Assembly (NCBI RefSeq): GCF_003387355.1
Contig: NZ_QUNH01000002.1
Span: forward strand, 997,986 to 1,061,985
Direction of reading: 5' to 3'
Length of the DNA: 64,000 nucleotides
Origin: Winogradskyella sediminis
GTDB taxonomy: Bacteria > Bacteroidota > Bacteroidia > Flavobacteriales > Flavobacteriaceae
In this document: positions 1-8,192 of the stretch, in pieces
Numbering within the stretch: the stretch's first letter is position 1
How the letters are laid out: the number at the start of each line of letters is the position of its first letter
The notes under the pieces: generated by a model
Seen by the model: only the letters and a program-made list of their open reading frames with translations
Databases searched by the model: none
What the model was told of the DNA's origin: nothing
Position numbers and translations under genes: made by a program

Positions 1-351
1 AGCTGGTAGTGCTTCTAAGGCTTCGTATGTTTTAGGAACTTCACCATTATACTTATTAATTAATATTTGAGATAAGCCATGTATCCCTTTACTCTTCATG
101 GGCGATAAACCAACAGGTTTTATAATGTCTCTAATTTCTTCAACGCTTAATTTTACCATGTCGTAAGGATTGTCGGCATGTTCAAATAACAAGGGAGTTA
201 TTTTATTAACACGGACATCAGTGCTTTGTGCAGACATTAAAACGGCTATTAAAAGGGTATAGGGATCTTTATGATCTAATGGAATCGGAATTTCAGGATA
301 TAATTTATATAAGGTATTTATAACGAAATTAACTTTTTCTTGCTTTGTCAT
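1..351 (-). CDS. nth: Endonuclease III (DNA glycosylase/AP lyase), partial
   Basis: The minus strand from 351 to the window edge encodes the first 117 residues of an endonuclease III. It opens with MTKQEKVNFVINTLYKLYPE and contains the helix-hairpin-helix glycosylase core stretch LLIAVLMSAQSTDVRVNK near residues 48-65, followed by ITPLLFEHA and the VGLSPMKSKGI segment typical of Nth. The family excises oxidised pyrimidines and nicks the abasic site during base-excision repair. The catalytic Lys/Asp region and the iron-sulfur cysteines would lie beyond position 1, so they cannot be checked. It is divergent from the peroxiredoxin gene at 395, with only 43 bases between the starts. The family call is firm; completeness is unknown. 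Confidence 0.9.
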   Translation of the reverse strand, partial: MTKQEKVNFVINTLYKLYPEIPIPLDHKDPYTLLIAVLMSAQSTDVRVNKITPLLFEHADNPYDMVKLSVEEIRDIIKPVGLSPMKSKGIHGLSQILINKYNGEVPKTYEALEALPA

Positions 352-380
352 TTTGTATTTTTACGATTAGACATAAAATA

Positions 381-388
381 CAAATTTA
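381..388 (-). promoter_or_regulatory. Candidate Bacteroidota -7 element for nth
   Basis: On the minus strand this reads TAAATTTG, a match to the TAnnTTTG -7 consensus, about 30 bases upstream of the nth start. It overlaps the leader of the divergent peroxiredoxin gene. No clear TTTG -33 element was checked for it. Confidence 0.45.
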
Positions 389-394
389 CACAAT

Positions 395-850
395 ATGACA
401 CACTTAAATATAGGAGATAAAGCACCAGATTTTTCAGCAAAGGATGAACAAGGTCAAACAATATCATTATCAGACTATAAGGGAAAGAAACTTGTGGTTT
501 TCTTTTATCCAAAGGCGAGTACTCCAGGTTGTACCGCAGAAGCATGTAATCTAAATGATAATTATGAGCGATTTAAAGCTGAAGGTTACGAGATTTTAGG
601 AGTTAGTGCCGATAGCGCAAAACGTCAAACCAATTTTAAAACGAAATATAGTTTTCAGTATCCATTGTTAGCCGACGAAAATAAAGCCGTCATTGAAGCA
701 TTTGGTGTTTGGGGACCAAAGAAATTTATGGGTAGAGAATATGATGGTATTCATAGAACCACATTTGTTATTGACGAAAACGGCATTATTACAGATATCA
801 TTTCAAAGGTAAAAACTAAAGCACATGCTGCGCAAATTTTAGGAGAATAA
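395..850 (+). CDS. bcp: Thioredoxin-dependent thiol peroxidase (Bcp/PrxQ-type peroxiredoxin)
   Basis: A 151-residue peroxiredoxin that reduces hydrogen and organic peroxides in the cytoplasm using thioredoxin. The peroxidatic cysteine is C46 in the motif TPGCTAEAC, and C51 five residues later is the resolving cysteine of the one-helix PrxQ/Bcp type. GDKAPDF near the N-terminus and GREYDGIHRTTFVID are standard for the family, and the length is normal. It is divergent from nth and ends just before a strong hairpin at 866-905, so it is probably monocistronic. Bcp proteins usually act in peroxide defence, which fits katG elsewhere in the window, but no shared regulation is visible. Confidence 0.95.
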   Translation: MTHLNIGDKAPDFSAKDEQGQTISLSDYKGKKLVVFFYPKASTPGCTAEACNLNDNYERFKAEGYEILGVSADSAKRQTNFKTKYSFQYPLLADENKAVIEAFGVWGPKKFMGREYDGIHRTTFVIDENGIITDIISKVKTKAHAAQILGE

Positions 851-865
851 CCAATATGAATAAAA

Positions 866-905
866 AAGCGACCATTATTACATTAAGATAATGGTCGCTT
901 TTTTA
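866..905. terminator. Bidirectional intrinsic terminator after bcp
   Basis: An 11-base stem (GCGACCATTAT paired with ATAATGGTCGC), A-rich on its left and followed by a T run. It lies between the convergent genes ending at 850 and 921 and can serve both. Confidence 0.85.
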
Positions 906-920
906 TTCGATTTATTGTGT

Positions 921-2375
921 TTAGTTTTTGTGCATCACCTCTTCAGATTCACAGCCAAACAAGCTTTTTTCTTTAATGAGTTTAGAGACTCCTTCTGGTA
1001 ACATTTTTTCCCATCCTTCTTTATTCTCTGAAATCATTTTAAGTACAATTCTAGAAAATACCCTGAGGTTAGAGGCGTTGTAATCCGTAATGTCTACCAC
1101 TTTTCCATTGTATTTAAAGAATTTATATAATTCTTTCATTCGTGGATGTACTTTAAGATTTTCGCTCGTAGTTACAGTTCCATCTTTATTTTCCATAGGA
1201 TATAAATAGACTCTTAAATCTTTGTAAAAGAGCTTACCAAAGGCTTCTAAAATTCCTCCACTTAAATGGCGGTAATATTTTTCATCAAAAATATCAACGA
1301 GATTGTTAACACCCATAGCTAAGCCCATTCTAGCTCTAGAATATTGAGAGAAGTATTCTACCAATTTATAATATTCTTGAAAGTTAGAAATCAATACCGT
1401 TTGGCCTAATGAACATAAGAGTTTTGCTCTGTCCATAAAATCTTGCTCATCAATTTCACCTTCAGCACGAAGGTTAGATAAAGTGATTTCAAATATCACT
1501 TGAGTTTTCTCTTTGGCAACCTTATTCTCTTTAACGAACATTTCGTAAGATTTCTCAAACATGTCCATATTTACCTTGGTTACTGGTCTAAAGCTACCTC
1601 TTAGTGCTAAAATGTTTTTCTTGTATAATACACGTGCAGGTAAAACATTATTACCATCTGGTGCAAACATTACAGCATCCGTCATACCGTTTTTAACAAG
1701 TTGTAAACTCATTAAGCGGTTATCGACATTTTCAAACACAGGACCTGAGAAATTTATAGTGTCAATTTCCAATTGATCTTTATCTAAATGATCGTATAAG
1801 TAGCGTAATAATTTACGTGGTTGGTTGTATTTATAAAACGCTCCGTAAATTAAATTAGTCCCCAATTTCCCTAAGGTTTCTTGTTGTAATCTAGCGTCTG
1901 TTTCTTTAAACCTAACGTGAATTATAATATCGTTATAGGGCTGGTCTGGAGCAACCTGATACTTAATTCCTACCCAGCCATGACCTTTAAATTTTTTCGC
2001 AAAATCGATAGTTGCAACGGTATTGGCATAAGAGAAAAATATTTTATTAGGATGCTTATCTCTCGTAATACGTTTTTCCATTAAATTTACTTCGTGATTT
2101 AGCATCTTTCGAAGTCTAGCCTCAGTGACATAGCGTTTATCATCTTCAATTCCATAGATAGCGTCACTAAAGTCTTTATCATAAGCAGACATGGCTTTGG
2201 CAATGGTCCCAGAAGCGCCTCCTGCTCTAAAAAATTGACGTACTGTTTCTTGTCCGGCACCAATTTCTGAAAAAGTACCATAGATATCAGAGTTGAGATT
2301 TATTCGTAATGCTTTATCTGCTAGAGATGGAATATTTTCAAAATCAGAATCACCTGTATACGTTATGTCCTTCAT
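921..2375 (-). CDS. Conserved protein of unknown function (Bacteroidota family)
   Basis: A 484-residue soluble protein without signal peptide or membrane segments. I recognise it as a family conserved across flavobacteria, starting MKDITYTGDSDFENIPSLAD and containing the strongly conserved stretch FSEIGAGQETVRQFFRAGG. I do not know its reaction. The frame stays open 18 codons further upstream, to 2429. The start at 2375 is preferred because a good promoter (TACCTTTG with upstream TTTG, 2401-2430) lies inside that extension, so transcription would begin downstream of the upstream ATG. Labels used for homologues are, as far as I remember, inconsistent, and I see no HxGH nucleotidyltransferase motif to support an adenylyltransferase name. 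It is convergent with bcp. Confidence 0.8.
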   Translation of the reverse strand: MKDITYTGDSDFENIPSLADKALRINLNSDIYGTFSEIGAGQETVRQFFRAGGASGTIAKAMSAYDKDFSDAIYGIEDDKRYVTEARLRKMLNHEVNLMEKRITRDKHPNKIFFSYANTVATIDFAKKFKGHGWVGIKYQVAPDQPYNDIIIHVRFKETDARLQQETLGKLGTNLIYGAFYKYNQPRKLLRYLYDHLDKDQLEIDTINFSGPVFENVDNRLMSLQLVKNGMTDAVMFAPDGNNVLPARVLYKKNILALRGSFRPVTKVNMDMFEKSYEMFVKENKVAKEKTQVIFEITLSNLRAEGEIDEQDFMDRAKLLCSLGQTVLISNFQEYYKLVEYFSQYSRARMGLAMGVNNLVDIFDEKYYRHLSGGILEAFGKLFYKDLRVYLYPMENKDGTVTTSENLKVHPRMKELYKFFKYNGKVVDITDYNASNLRVFSRIVLKMISENKEGWEKMLPEGVSKLIKEKSLFGCESEEVMHKN

Positions 2376-2400
2376 GGATATTGGGTTTGCGTCGTTTTTG

Positions 2401-2430
2401 CAAAGGTACAGTTTTACTATTGCAAACAAA
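2401..2430 (-). promoter_or_regulatory. Bacteroidota promoter for the gene starting at 2375
   Basis: On the minus strand TTTG (2430-2427) is followed after 18 bases by TACCTTTG (2408-2401), a near-ideal -33/-7 pair. The start codon at 2375 sits 25 bases downstream. This site decides the start of that gene. Confidence 0.75.
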
Positions 2431-2578
2431 AAAATAAGTTTATTTTTGTCATCTCAGTTTCGAATTGAAAATATAATAAAAGCCAATGCGTTTTTTTTCT
2501 AATTAAAGAAATACGACTAAAATTAAGTCGCATTTTTGAGAGTTTTACAATTTAGACGCATTTTAGAAATTAATTGTT

Positions 2579-3340
2579 TTGAAAATTACATTTTTAGGTA
2601 CTGGCACATCACAAGGTATTCCGATTATAGGAAGCGATCACCCTGTGTGTTTAAGTAACAACCCTAAAGACAAACGCTTGCGTGTATCGGTGCTTGTAGA
2701 ATGGGATAATTTTACGTTTGTGATAGACTGTGGACCAGATTTTAGACAGCAAATGCTCACGGCTAAAGTTTCTAAAATTGATGGTATTATTTTTACACAC
2801 GAGCATGCTGACCATACTATGGGATTAGATGATATTAGGCCGTTTTTTTTCAGGCAAGGTGATATAGATTTGTACGCACATCAACGCGTGTTTAAATCCT
2901 TAGAAAAACGTTTTGATTATATTTTTACTACGGAAAATAAATATCCTGGTGTTCCTAACGTCACTAAAATTGAAGTGAAAAATGAACCCTTTTTGGCAGG
3001 CAACCTCAATGTGATTCCTATTGAAGGTCTACATTATAAACTTCCTGTTTTTGGTTACAGGTTTCATAATTTTGCCTACCTCACGGATATGAAAACAGTC
3101 GCAGATTCTGAAATAGAAAAGCTTCAAAACTTAGAGGTTTTAGTTGTAAATGCACTGCGAATAGAACCACATATTTCTCATTTTAATCTAGAAGAAGCTT
3201 TAGATTTTATTGCGCGTGTCAACCCTAAACGTACCTATTTAACACATATTAGCCATTTATTGGGTTTTCATGATGAAGTACAACAATTATTACCAGAAAA
3301 CGTTTTTTTAGCTTACGATAATTTACAAATTACCATTTAA
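2579..3340 (+). CDS. Metallo-beta-lactamase-fold hydrolase (PhnP/RNase Z-like)
   Basis: A 253-residue metallo-hydrolase. The metal-binding motif THEHADH lies at residues 73-79 (H74, H76, D78, H79), preceded by the strand FVIDCGPDF, and further ligands are plausible in LTDM near 165 and HISH near 222. The N-terminal FLGTGTSQGIP is typical of the PhnP-like branch, whose members hydrolyse cyclic phosphodiesters; the substrate here is unknown. The start is TTG at 2579, which places the conserved MKITFLGTGTS at the N-terminus with no better upstream ATG. The following gene begins two bases after its stop, so the two are probably cotranscribed. Confidence 0.85.
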   Translation: MKITFLGTGTSQGIPIIGSDHPVCLSNNPKDKRLRVSVLVEWDNFTFVIDCGPDFRQQMLTAKVSKIDGIIFTHEHADHTMGLDDIRPFFFRQGDIDLYAHQRVFKSLEKRFDYIFTTENKYPGVPNVTKIEVKNEPFLAGNLNVIPIEGLHYKLPVFGYRFHNFAYLTDMKTVADSEIEKLQNLEVLVVNALRIEPHISHFNLEEALDFIARVNPKRTYLTHISHLLGFHDEVQQLLPENVFLAYDNLQITI

Positions 3341-3342
3341 AC

Positions 3343-3849
3343 ATGAAGAATAAAATTTTAACCTACTTATTCATTTTTGCCGTTCTATTACTAATTTTTC
3401 AATATGTTAATTCTAAAAATATCATTGATAAATACGATGCAGATATTGTAAAAGTTAAAGCGAAGGTTTCTGAACATGAAGCAACAATAAAACAACTAGA
3501 AGAACAGAATTTTGAGTTAAGTTATTTTAGTATTGATAGAAACGAAGATGCTTACAGTTATTTTGAAGCATTAGGTTATAATACAGAAGAGCTTATTCCT
3601 GCTATTATAGAAGGCCTTTATGATATGAATGATTACGAAGGTGATGAACACCCAATTGTACCTTACGTATCTACTACCGATTCTAAAATGTTAATCAATA
3701 ATGTGCGAGTGATGAATCATAAGTGGATTGTCGCTAACTTTACTGATGGAGCGTTATGGGGAGAAGTTTTTCTAACCTATTCTATTGATGAAAACAGTAA
3801 CCTTAGTTACAAACTGGTAGAGTATTTTCTATACCCAAAACTCAACTAA
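3343..3849 (+). CDS. Membrane-anchored protein of unknown function with short coiled coil
   Basis: A 168-residue protein. Residues 5-22 form a hydrophobic segment (signal anchor or uncleaved signal), followed by a heptad-like stretch around residues 35-57 (IVKVKAKVSEHEATIKQLEE) and then a soluble domain of about 105 residues rich in acidic and aromatic residues. I recognise no enzyme motif. It begins two bases after the hydrolase gene, so it is probably translated from the same message. Its stop codon overlaps that of the convergent esterase gene: the four bases 3846-3849 (CTAA) hold both stops. Function unknown; probably faces the periplasm. Confidence 0.7.
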   Translation: MKNKILTYLFIFAVLLLIFQYVNSKNIIDKYDADIVKVKAKVSEHEATIKQLEEQNFELSYFSIDRNEDAYSYFEALGYNTEELIPAIIEGLYDMNDYEGDEHPIVPYVSTTDSKMLINNVRVMNHKWIVANFTDGALWGEVFLTYSIDENSNLSYKLVEYFLYPKLN

Positions 3850-4490
3850 ATATATTTTTGAAGCCAAGCCTTTAAATCATAAAAATTTTGAGGAGCAACA
3901 CCATGCCCAACGGGATATTCTGAATAGACGTGATTAATATCTAAAGCCTTCAAAAACACAGGTGCTTTTTGTGCCCAATCCACCGGAATGACTTGGTCCA
4001 CAGATCCGTGAGAACAGAAGAAATTAAGATGCGATACATCTTCTTTATTAATAGCTTTTGGTATAATATCTTCATTAACGTAACCACTTAACGCTATAAC
4101 ATTTTTTACTTTTTCAGGGTACGTTAATGCTACAGCATAGCTTAAAATAGTACCTTGGCTAAAGCCTAAAAGTGTAACATTATTTGAATCTACAGCATAA
4201 GTACCACAAGCATAATCAATAAAATCAGCTATTAGTTTAACTGATGCTTTAGCTTGTTCATTATCACTCCATTTACCTTTATCTGCATCAAAATTTATAG
4301 CATACCATGCGTTTCCATAAGGTTGCATGGCATAAGGTGCACGTAATGAAATAATCATTAATTCCTCAGGTAGTTCTGTAGCAAATGAGAACAAGTCATT
4401 TTCATCGCTACCGTAACCGTGACACATAATTAATAGTGGTGCATTATCTTTTAAAGAAGAAGGTCTTGTGATATATTGTAGTTTCGACAT
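3846..4490 (-). CDS. Carboxylesterase/phospholipase-type alpha/beta hydrolase
   Basis: A 214-residue alpha/beta hydrolase of the phospholipase/carboxylesterase family. The nucleophile elbow is GFSQG with S111; the likely triad partners are D165 (GSVDQVIP) and H196 (VGHGVAP). The oxyanion segment is CHGYGSDENDLFSF near 23-37. There is no signal peptide, so the protein is cytoplasmic. The substrate is unknown; relatives hydrolyse short-chain esters or acyl-thioesters. It is the last gene of a minus-strand series starting at 8000, five bases after the DUF4870-type gene, and its 3' end overlaps the stop of the convergent gene. Confidence 0.88.
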   Translation of the reverse strand: MSKLQYITRPSSLKDNAPLLIMCHGYGSDENDLFSFATELPEELMIISLRAPYAMQPYGNAWYAINFDADKGKWSDNEQAKASVKLIADFIDYACGTYAVDSNNVTLLGFSQGTILSYAVALTYPEKVKNVIALSGYVNEDIIPKAINKEDVSHLNFFCSHGSVDQVIPVDWAQKAPVFLKALDINHVYSEYPVGHGVAPQNFYDLKAWLQKYI

Positions 4491-4495
4491 AATTT

Positions 4496-4825
4496 TTATC
4501 CTATAGTATTAAATACTTTTTGAAAGAAATCACCAAGTAATGGTATTTTACTGCGTTTGCCAGTAACAGCTCCATAAATTCCATAGAGGTACAGTACAGA
4601 AAAGAACAGCCAAAAGGACATGCTAATCATCATACTATCAAAACTGCTAATTACAAACGCGATAAGGATGTAAGTTATGCCCAATCCTAAACCTTGTCTA
4701 ATATGAAAAGCTGTAAACGGATTGCGTTTATCTTGATTCATAAAATAGGCTATAAGCGTGCCAAGTAGAGTTAAGTAAGCGACTAAACCTAATGTTTTAC
4801 CTTCATTTATTATATTCTCATCCAT
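4496..4825 (-). CDS. DUF4870-type small membrane protein
   Basis: A 109-residue integral membrane protein with three to four hydrophobic segments (roughly residues 12-29, 45-62, 68-88). The conserved FTAFHIRQGLGLGITYI and GAVTGKRSKIPLLGDFFQ stretches place it with the DUF4870/Tic20-like family. Some relatives are labelled as import components, but no activity is established that I know of. Its start codon shares one base with the stop of the dihydroorotase-like gene, so translation is probably coupled. Confidence 0.75.
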   Translation of the reverse strand: MDENIINEGKTLGLVAYLTLLGTLIAYFMNQDKRNPFTAFHIRQGLGLGITYILIAFVISSFDSMMISMSFWLFFSVLYLYGIYGAVTGKRSKIPLLGDFFQKVFNTIG

Positions 4826-6078
4826 TATTTTAAAGCAATTAAATCGTTAGCGATAATTCCATACGTTTTCCCTTTAAGTGTGGTTCCTAAAAAGGCACTA
4901 TTCTTAGAGCGCGATGTGATGTGTTCTGTACTAAATTCGTAAGATGTATTTGGATTAAACAATGTTAAATCTGCAATTTCACCTTCATTAATGGTCGTAG
5001 ATTTAATTTTAAACCTAGATTTTCCTTGTGTAAGAAGGCTTATTGTTTTTTTTGTGGTAAATAATGTTTGTAAAGCACCAAAAGCAGACTCTAAACCAAC
5101 TGTACCGTATTTAGCATAATCGAATTCAATCTTTTTATGTTCTATGTCTATAGGATTATGATCTGTAGTCACCATATCTATAGTACCGTCTTTAAGCCCT
5201 TCTATTAAGGCATCACAATCTTTTGATGTTCTCAACGGAGGAAGCACTTTATAGTTGGTATCAAAATCTTCTAAAACCACATCTGAAAGCATCAGATTAT
5301 GAATGGCAACACTACAAGTGACATCTAAGTTTTTAGCTTTTGCTGCTCTAATTAATTCTACAGATTTAGCCGTTGAAATCGTTGGGATATGAAGTTTTGC
5401 TTCGGTATATTCTAATAAAAATAAATCTCTAGCCACTTGCAATTCTTCTGCTAAAGCCGGATTTCCTTTTAACCCTAACTTGGTACTGTTAATATGCTCA
5501 TTAACCACACCAAGACCAGAAATTCTAGATTCTTGAGGAAAAGAACAAATCAAGCCATTAAAATTGCTGGCATATTGCAATGCAATTTTCATAAGGTTAG
5601 GATCGGAAATTGGATGCTGATAATCATAAAAAGCTACAGCTCCTGCATTCGTCATATCATATAACTCTGCTAAATCTTCTCCTTTACTTCTTTGTGTAAG
5701 AGCTCCTATGGGATAGAGACTTACAGCATTATTTTGAGCTTTAGATTTTACAAAAGTAATGTCTGCGTAGCTGTCAATTACAGGGTTTGAATTTGCATTA
5801 AGAGCTACTGCTGTAAAACCAGCGTATGCTGCAGTTTTTAAACCATTAGAAATGGTTTCGCGTTCTTCATAACCCGGTTCTCCAAAAGATACACTACTAT
5901 CAAACCAACCTTGCGATACATGCAAGTGGTCTCGTTTTATTTCTTGGTAATTTTTGGGATTGGTTATGTGTTTAGCGATCTTGGAAATACGACCTTTTTC
6001 AATTAAAATATCAACCGTTTCATTGTGAAAATCACTTTTAGAATCAACGATGGTTGCAGATTTTATGAGTGCGTTCAT
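4825..6078 (-). CDS. Dihydroorotase-like amidohydrolase lacking metal ligands
   Basis: A 417-residue amidohydrolase-fold protein of the dihydroorotase family by overall sequence (GEPGYEERETI, PPLRTSKD, TTDHNPID). The first-strand motif, normally DxHxHLREPG, reads DSSVSFGEPG at 60-69: both zinc-binding histidines are serine (S62, S64) and the substrate arginine is G66. No lysine is apparent at the position of the bridging carboxylated lysine (AVAFYDY near 148-153). H230, H260, R283 and D306 remain. By analogy with the inactive PyrC' proteins that pair with aspartate transcarbamoylase, it may be structural, but that is inference. It overlaps the BatA-type gene by four bases. Confidence 0.8.
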   Translation of the reverse strand: MNALIKSATIVDSKSDFHNETVDILIEKGRISKIAKHITNPKNYQEIKRDHLHVSQGWFDSSVSFGEPGYEERETISNGLKTAAYAGFTAVALNANSNPVIDSYADITFVKSKAQNNAVSLYPIGALTQRSKGEDLAELYDMTNAGAVAFYDYQHPISDPNLMKIALQYASNFNGLICSFPQESRISGLGVVNEHINSTKLGLKGNPALAEELQVARDLFLLEYTEAKLHIPTISTAKSVELIRAAKAKNLDVTCSVAIHNLMLSDVVLEDFDTNYKVLPPLRTSKDCDALIEGLKDGTIDMVTTDHNPIDIEHKKIEFDYAKYGTVGLESAFGALQTLFTTKKTISLLTQGKSRFKIKSTTINEGEIADLTLFNPNTSYEFSTEHITSRSKNSAFLGTTLKGKTYGIIANDLIALK

Positions 6079-8000
6079 TTAAGATATTTTAGAAGTAACA
6101 TTTCTATTATTAAAAATGCTATTGCAAAAATAACAAACCATTTCCATAGCGCATTAACATTTGTGCTACTTTTTATGCTATCAATGGTTGTTTCTAAGCT
6201 GTAATCTATAGCCACATTATTTAAAGTGCTTAAATCGTAGTAGCTTAGGTTGCTTTCCGCTCTATTGTAATTAAAACTTAAATTCTGAAGCGTTGTATCC
6301 TTGTTTTTTACATTGAGAATTCCTGCTGTATTAGGAAAGTCTTCCGTTTCTAATACAACCGACTTACTATATGTTTTTTGAAGCGGAATCACGGTAGTCT
6401 CACCAGAATCTAAGGTTAAAATATCATCTTGTCCAAGAGACGTCTTAATTGCTATGGTGTTTGGTTGTCCAATGGTATAATATAACTTAGACAGTTTTAA
6501 ACTCTGTAATCCCATATTATATAATACAGGCACGATTAATTGAGAGTTTTTAAAATTAGAGTTTTCTGAATGTAGTGCGGCAGAAAACGCATAAGCACTG
6601 TTTTGTCCTATTAAAAAAGGAGAGCCATCTTCATAAGATAAAACTGTATTAGAGCTTGAAGTAAAACGATAAGACTGTTCTACTTTAGGGTATTGAAAAT
6701 TTGTAACTTTAGAATAAAACGCATTTGCTAAAAGAGGATGATCATAATTGATGTTTGTGATTTGTTTAGAAATGGAATTTTGATTTTTGAATGGACTAAT
6801 ATCTAAAACTCTAAAAGTCTCATTGTAAGTTTTTAAGTCTATGTCGTTTGAAGGGATGATAACTATTTTGCCGCCATCATTTTTAAAGGCCTGCAATGCT
6901 GTTTGTAAAGCAGAGGTAATGGAGTTTAGTTCGTTTAAAATGATGAGATTTTGCTCAGGAATTAGATTAAAGTTGAGCGCATTTATGCGGTAACTTTTAT
7001 AGTTGAATTCATCTTCTGTATAAATTCGCTTTAAGAACGTGTCGTCTGCAGTTTCATTTATTCCTAATACTTTAATTTTAGGTTTCGAGTTAATATTAAA
7101 GTAAAATGTATTGTCGTAAGATAAACCCACATCATCGATTACTAATTTTCCATTGATAATAGTGTTATTGGGAATGGTAAATGTTGTTTCAGCTTTCTTT
7201 TCAATATCTACAGCACTTTTAGTTAGTAAGACATCATTATTAAATAAGGATACCGATATATTATCTATAGCGTTTGTTGCGCTAGATAATTTTACACGTA
7301 GATCTATAGTTTCAGCAGTCGTGTTAGAAATATAAAGACTGTCGATACTTATATTAGTGACTAATGTGGATTTTGGTTGCACCAATTTGAGTTGAATGGT
7401 ACTATCAGGTTCAAAACTTAAAGGAGTTGTGTTTTGCTGAAAATCTGATACTAAAACTAAATGACGTGTAGCAGAATTTTTATTAGAAAACAATTGTTTC
7501 CCTTTTAAATAAATAGCCTCATAATTCAGTTGTGAAGGTGAATGCGATAATTCAATTAAATCTTTTTTTAAAGCCTTAAGCGTTGTATGTCTATAAGTAG
7601 CATCATTAGTGAATAAACTGATAGTTTCATTTTCTGGTAAGGTGTTTATAAGGTCTTGTATGGCTTCATTTAGCAAGGTACCATTTTGACCATTGGCTTG
7701 CATGCTAAAGGAATTATCTAAATAAATAACCGTTTCATGGGTGTCATTAAAATCTTCCGTATTGGGAATAAAAGGTTGAGCAAATGCAATAATAACACAA
7801 GCTAAAAGCAGCATACGTGTTATCAGAGTTATCCATTTTTTTAGTTGAGAACTTTTTCGTGTTTGAAGTTTTACCGATTTTAAAAACTTAACGTTAGTGA
7901 ATTCTACTTTTTGAAAACGTCGCAGTTGAAATAAGTGTATAAGAATAGGAATAACCAATAAAAATAAGGCATAAAGTATTTCTGGGTTTTTAAACTGCAT
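6075..8000 (-). CDS. BatA-domain membrane protein
   Basis: A 641-residue inner-membrane protein. The N-terminus carries the double membrane-spanning BatA module (about residues 5-25 and 58-78) with the conserved FKNPEILYALFLLVIPILIHLF start. A von Willebrand-A-like segment follows (ETVIYLDNSFSMQANG near 90-105, resembling the DxSxS metal site), then a long extracytoplasmic region and a C-terminal membrane helix near 620-638. The family is common in Bacteroidota next to MoxR/Bat genes, but here it heads an operon with the dihydroorotase-like, DUF4870-type and esterase genes. Exact role unknown. Confidence 0.85.
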   Translation of the reverse strand: MQFKNPEILYALFLLVIPILIHLFQLRRFQKVEFTNVKFLKSVKLQTRKSSQLKKWITLITRMLLLACVIIAFAQPFIPNTEDFNDTHETVIYLDNSFSMQANGQNGTLLNEAIQDLINTLPENETISLFTNDATYRHTTLKALKKDLIELSHSPSQLNYEAIYLKGKQLFSNKNSATRHLVLVSDFQQNTTPLSFEPDSTIQLKLVQPKSTLVTNISIDSLYISNTTAETIDLRVKLSSATNAIDNISVSLFNNDVLLTKSAVDIEKKAETTFTIPNNTIINGKLVIDDVGLSYDNTFYFNINSKPKIKVLGINETADDTFLKRIYTEDEFNYKSYRINALNFNLIPEQNLIILNELNSITSALQTALQAFKNDGGKIVIIPSNDIDLKTYNETFRVLDISPFKNQNSISKQITNINYDHPLLANAFYSKVTNFQYPKVEQSYRFTSSSNTVLSYEDGSPFLIGQNSAYAFSAALHSENSNFKNSQLIVPVLYNMGLQSLKLSKLYYTIGQPNTIAIKTSLGQDDILTLDSGETTVIPLQKTYSKSVVLETEDFPNTAGILNVKNKDTTLQNLSFNYNRAESNLSYYDLSTLNNVAIDYSLETTIDSIKSSTNVNALWKWFVIFAIAFLIIEMLLLKYLK

Positions 8001-8192
8001 GCGTTGGTCGTTGTGTTTGCTAATTTATAATGATATGTTATTATTAATTTGAAGGTAGTAGAAAATAATGAAATTTTAGTTTGATGTATTTCCTCTACGC
8101 TGAATATACCATTTAGTTGTTTTGTCAGTTTTTTTTGTACACTTCAAATATATAGAATGCTTACTGATTACCTCGTTTCGCTTTTGAGAAAT

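Noticed and set aside
348..545. Minus-strand open frame opposite the start of bcp
   Set aside because: It overlaps the clear bcp coding region and the nth promoter, and its product is low-complexity and hydrophobic.
921..2375. Nicotinate-nucleotide adenylyltransferase or TonB-receptor label
   Set aside because: No HxGH motif, plug, barrel or signal peptide is visible.
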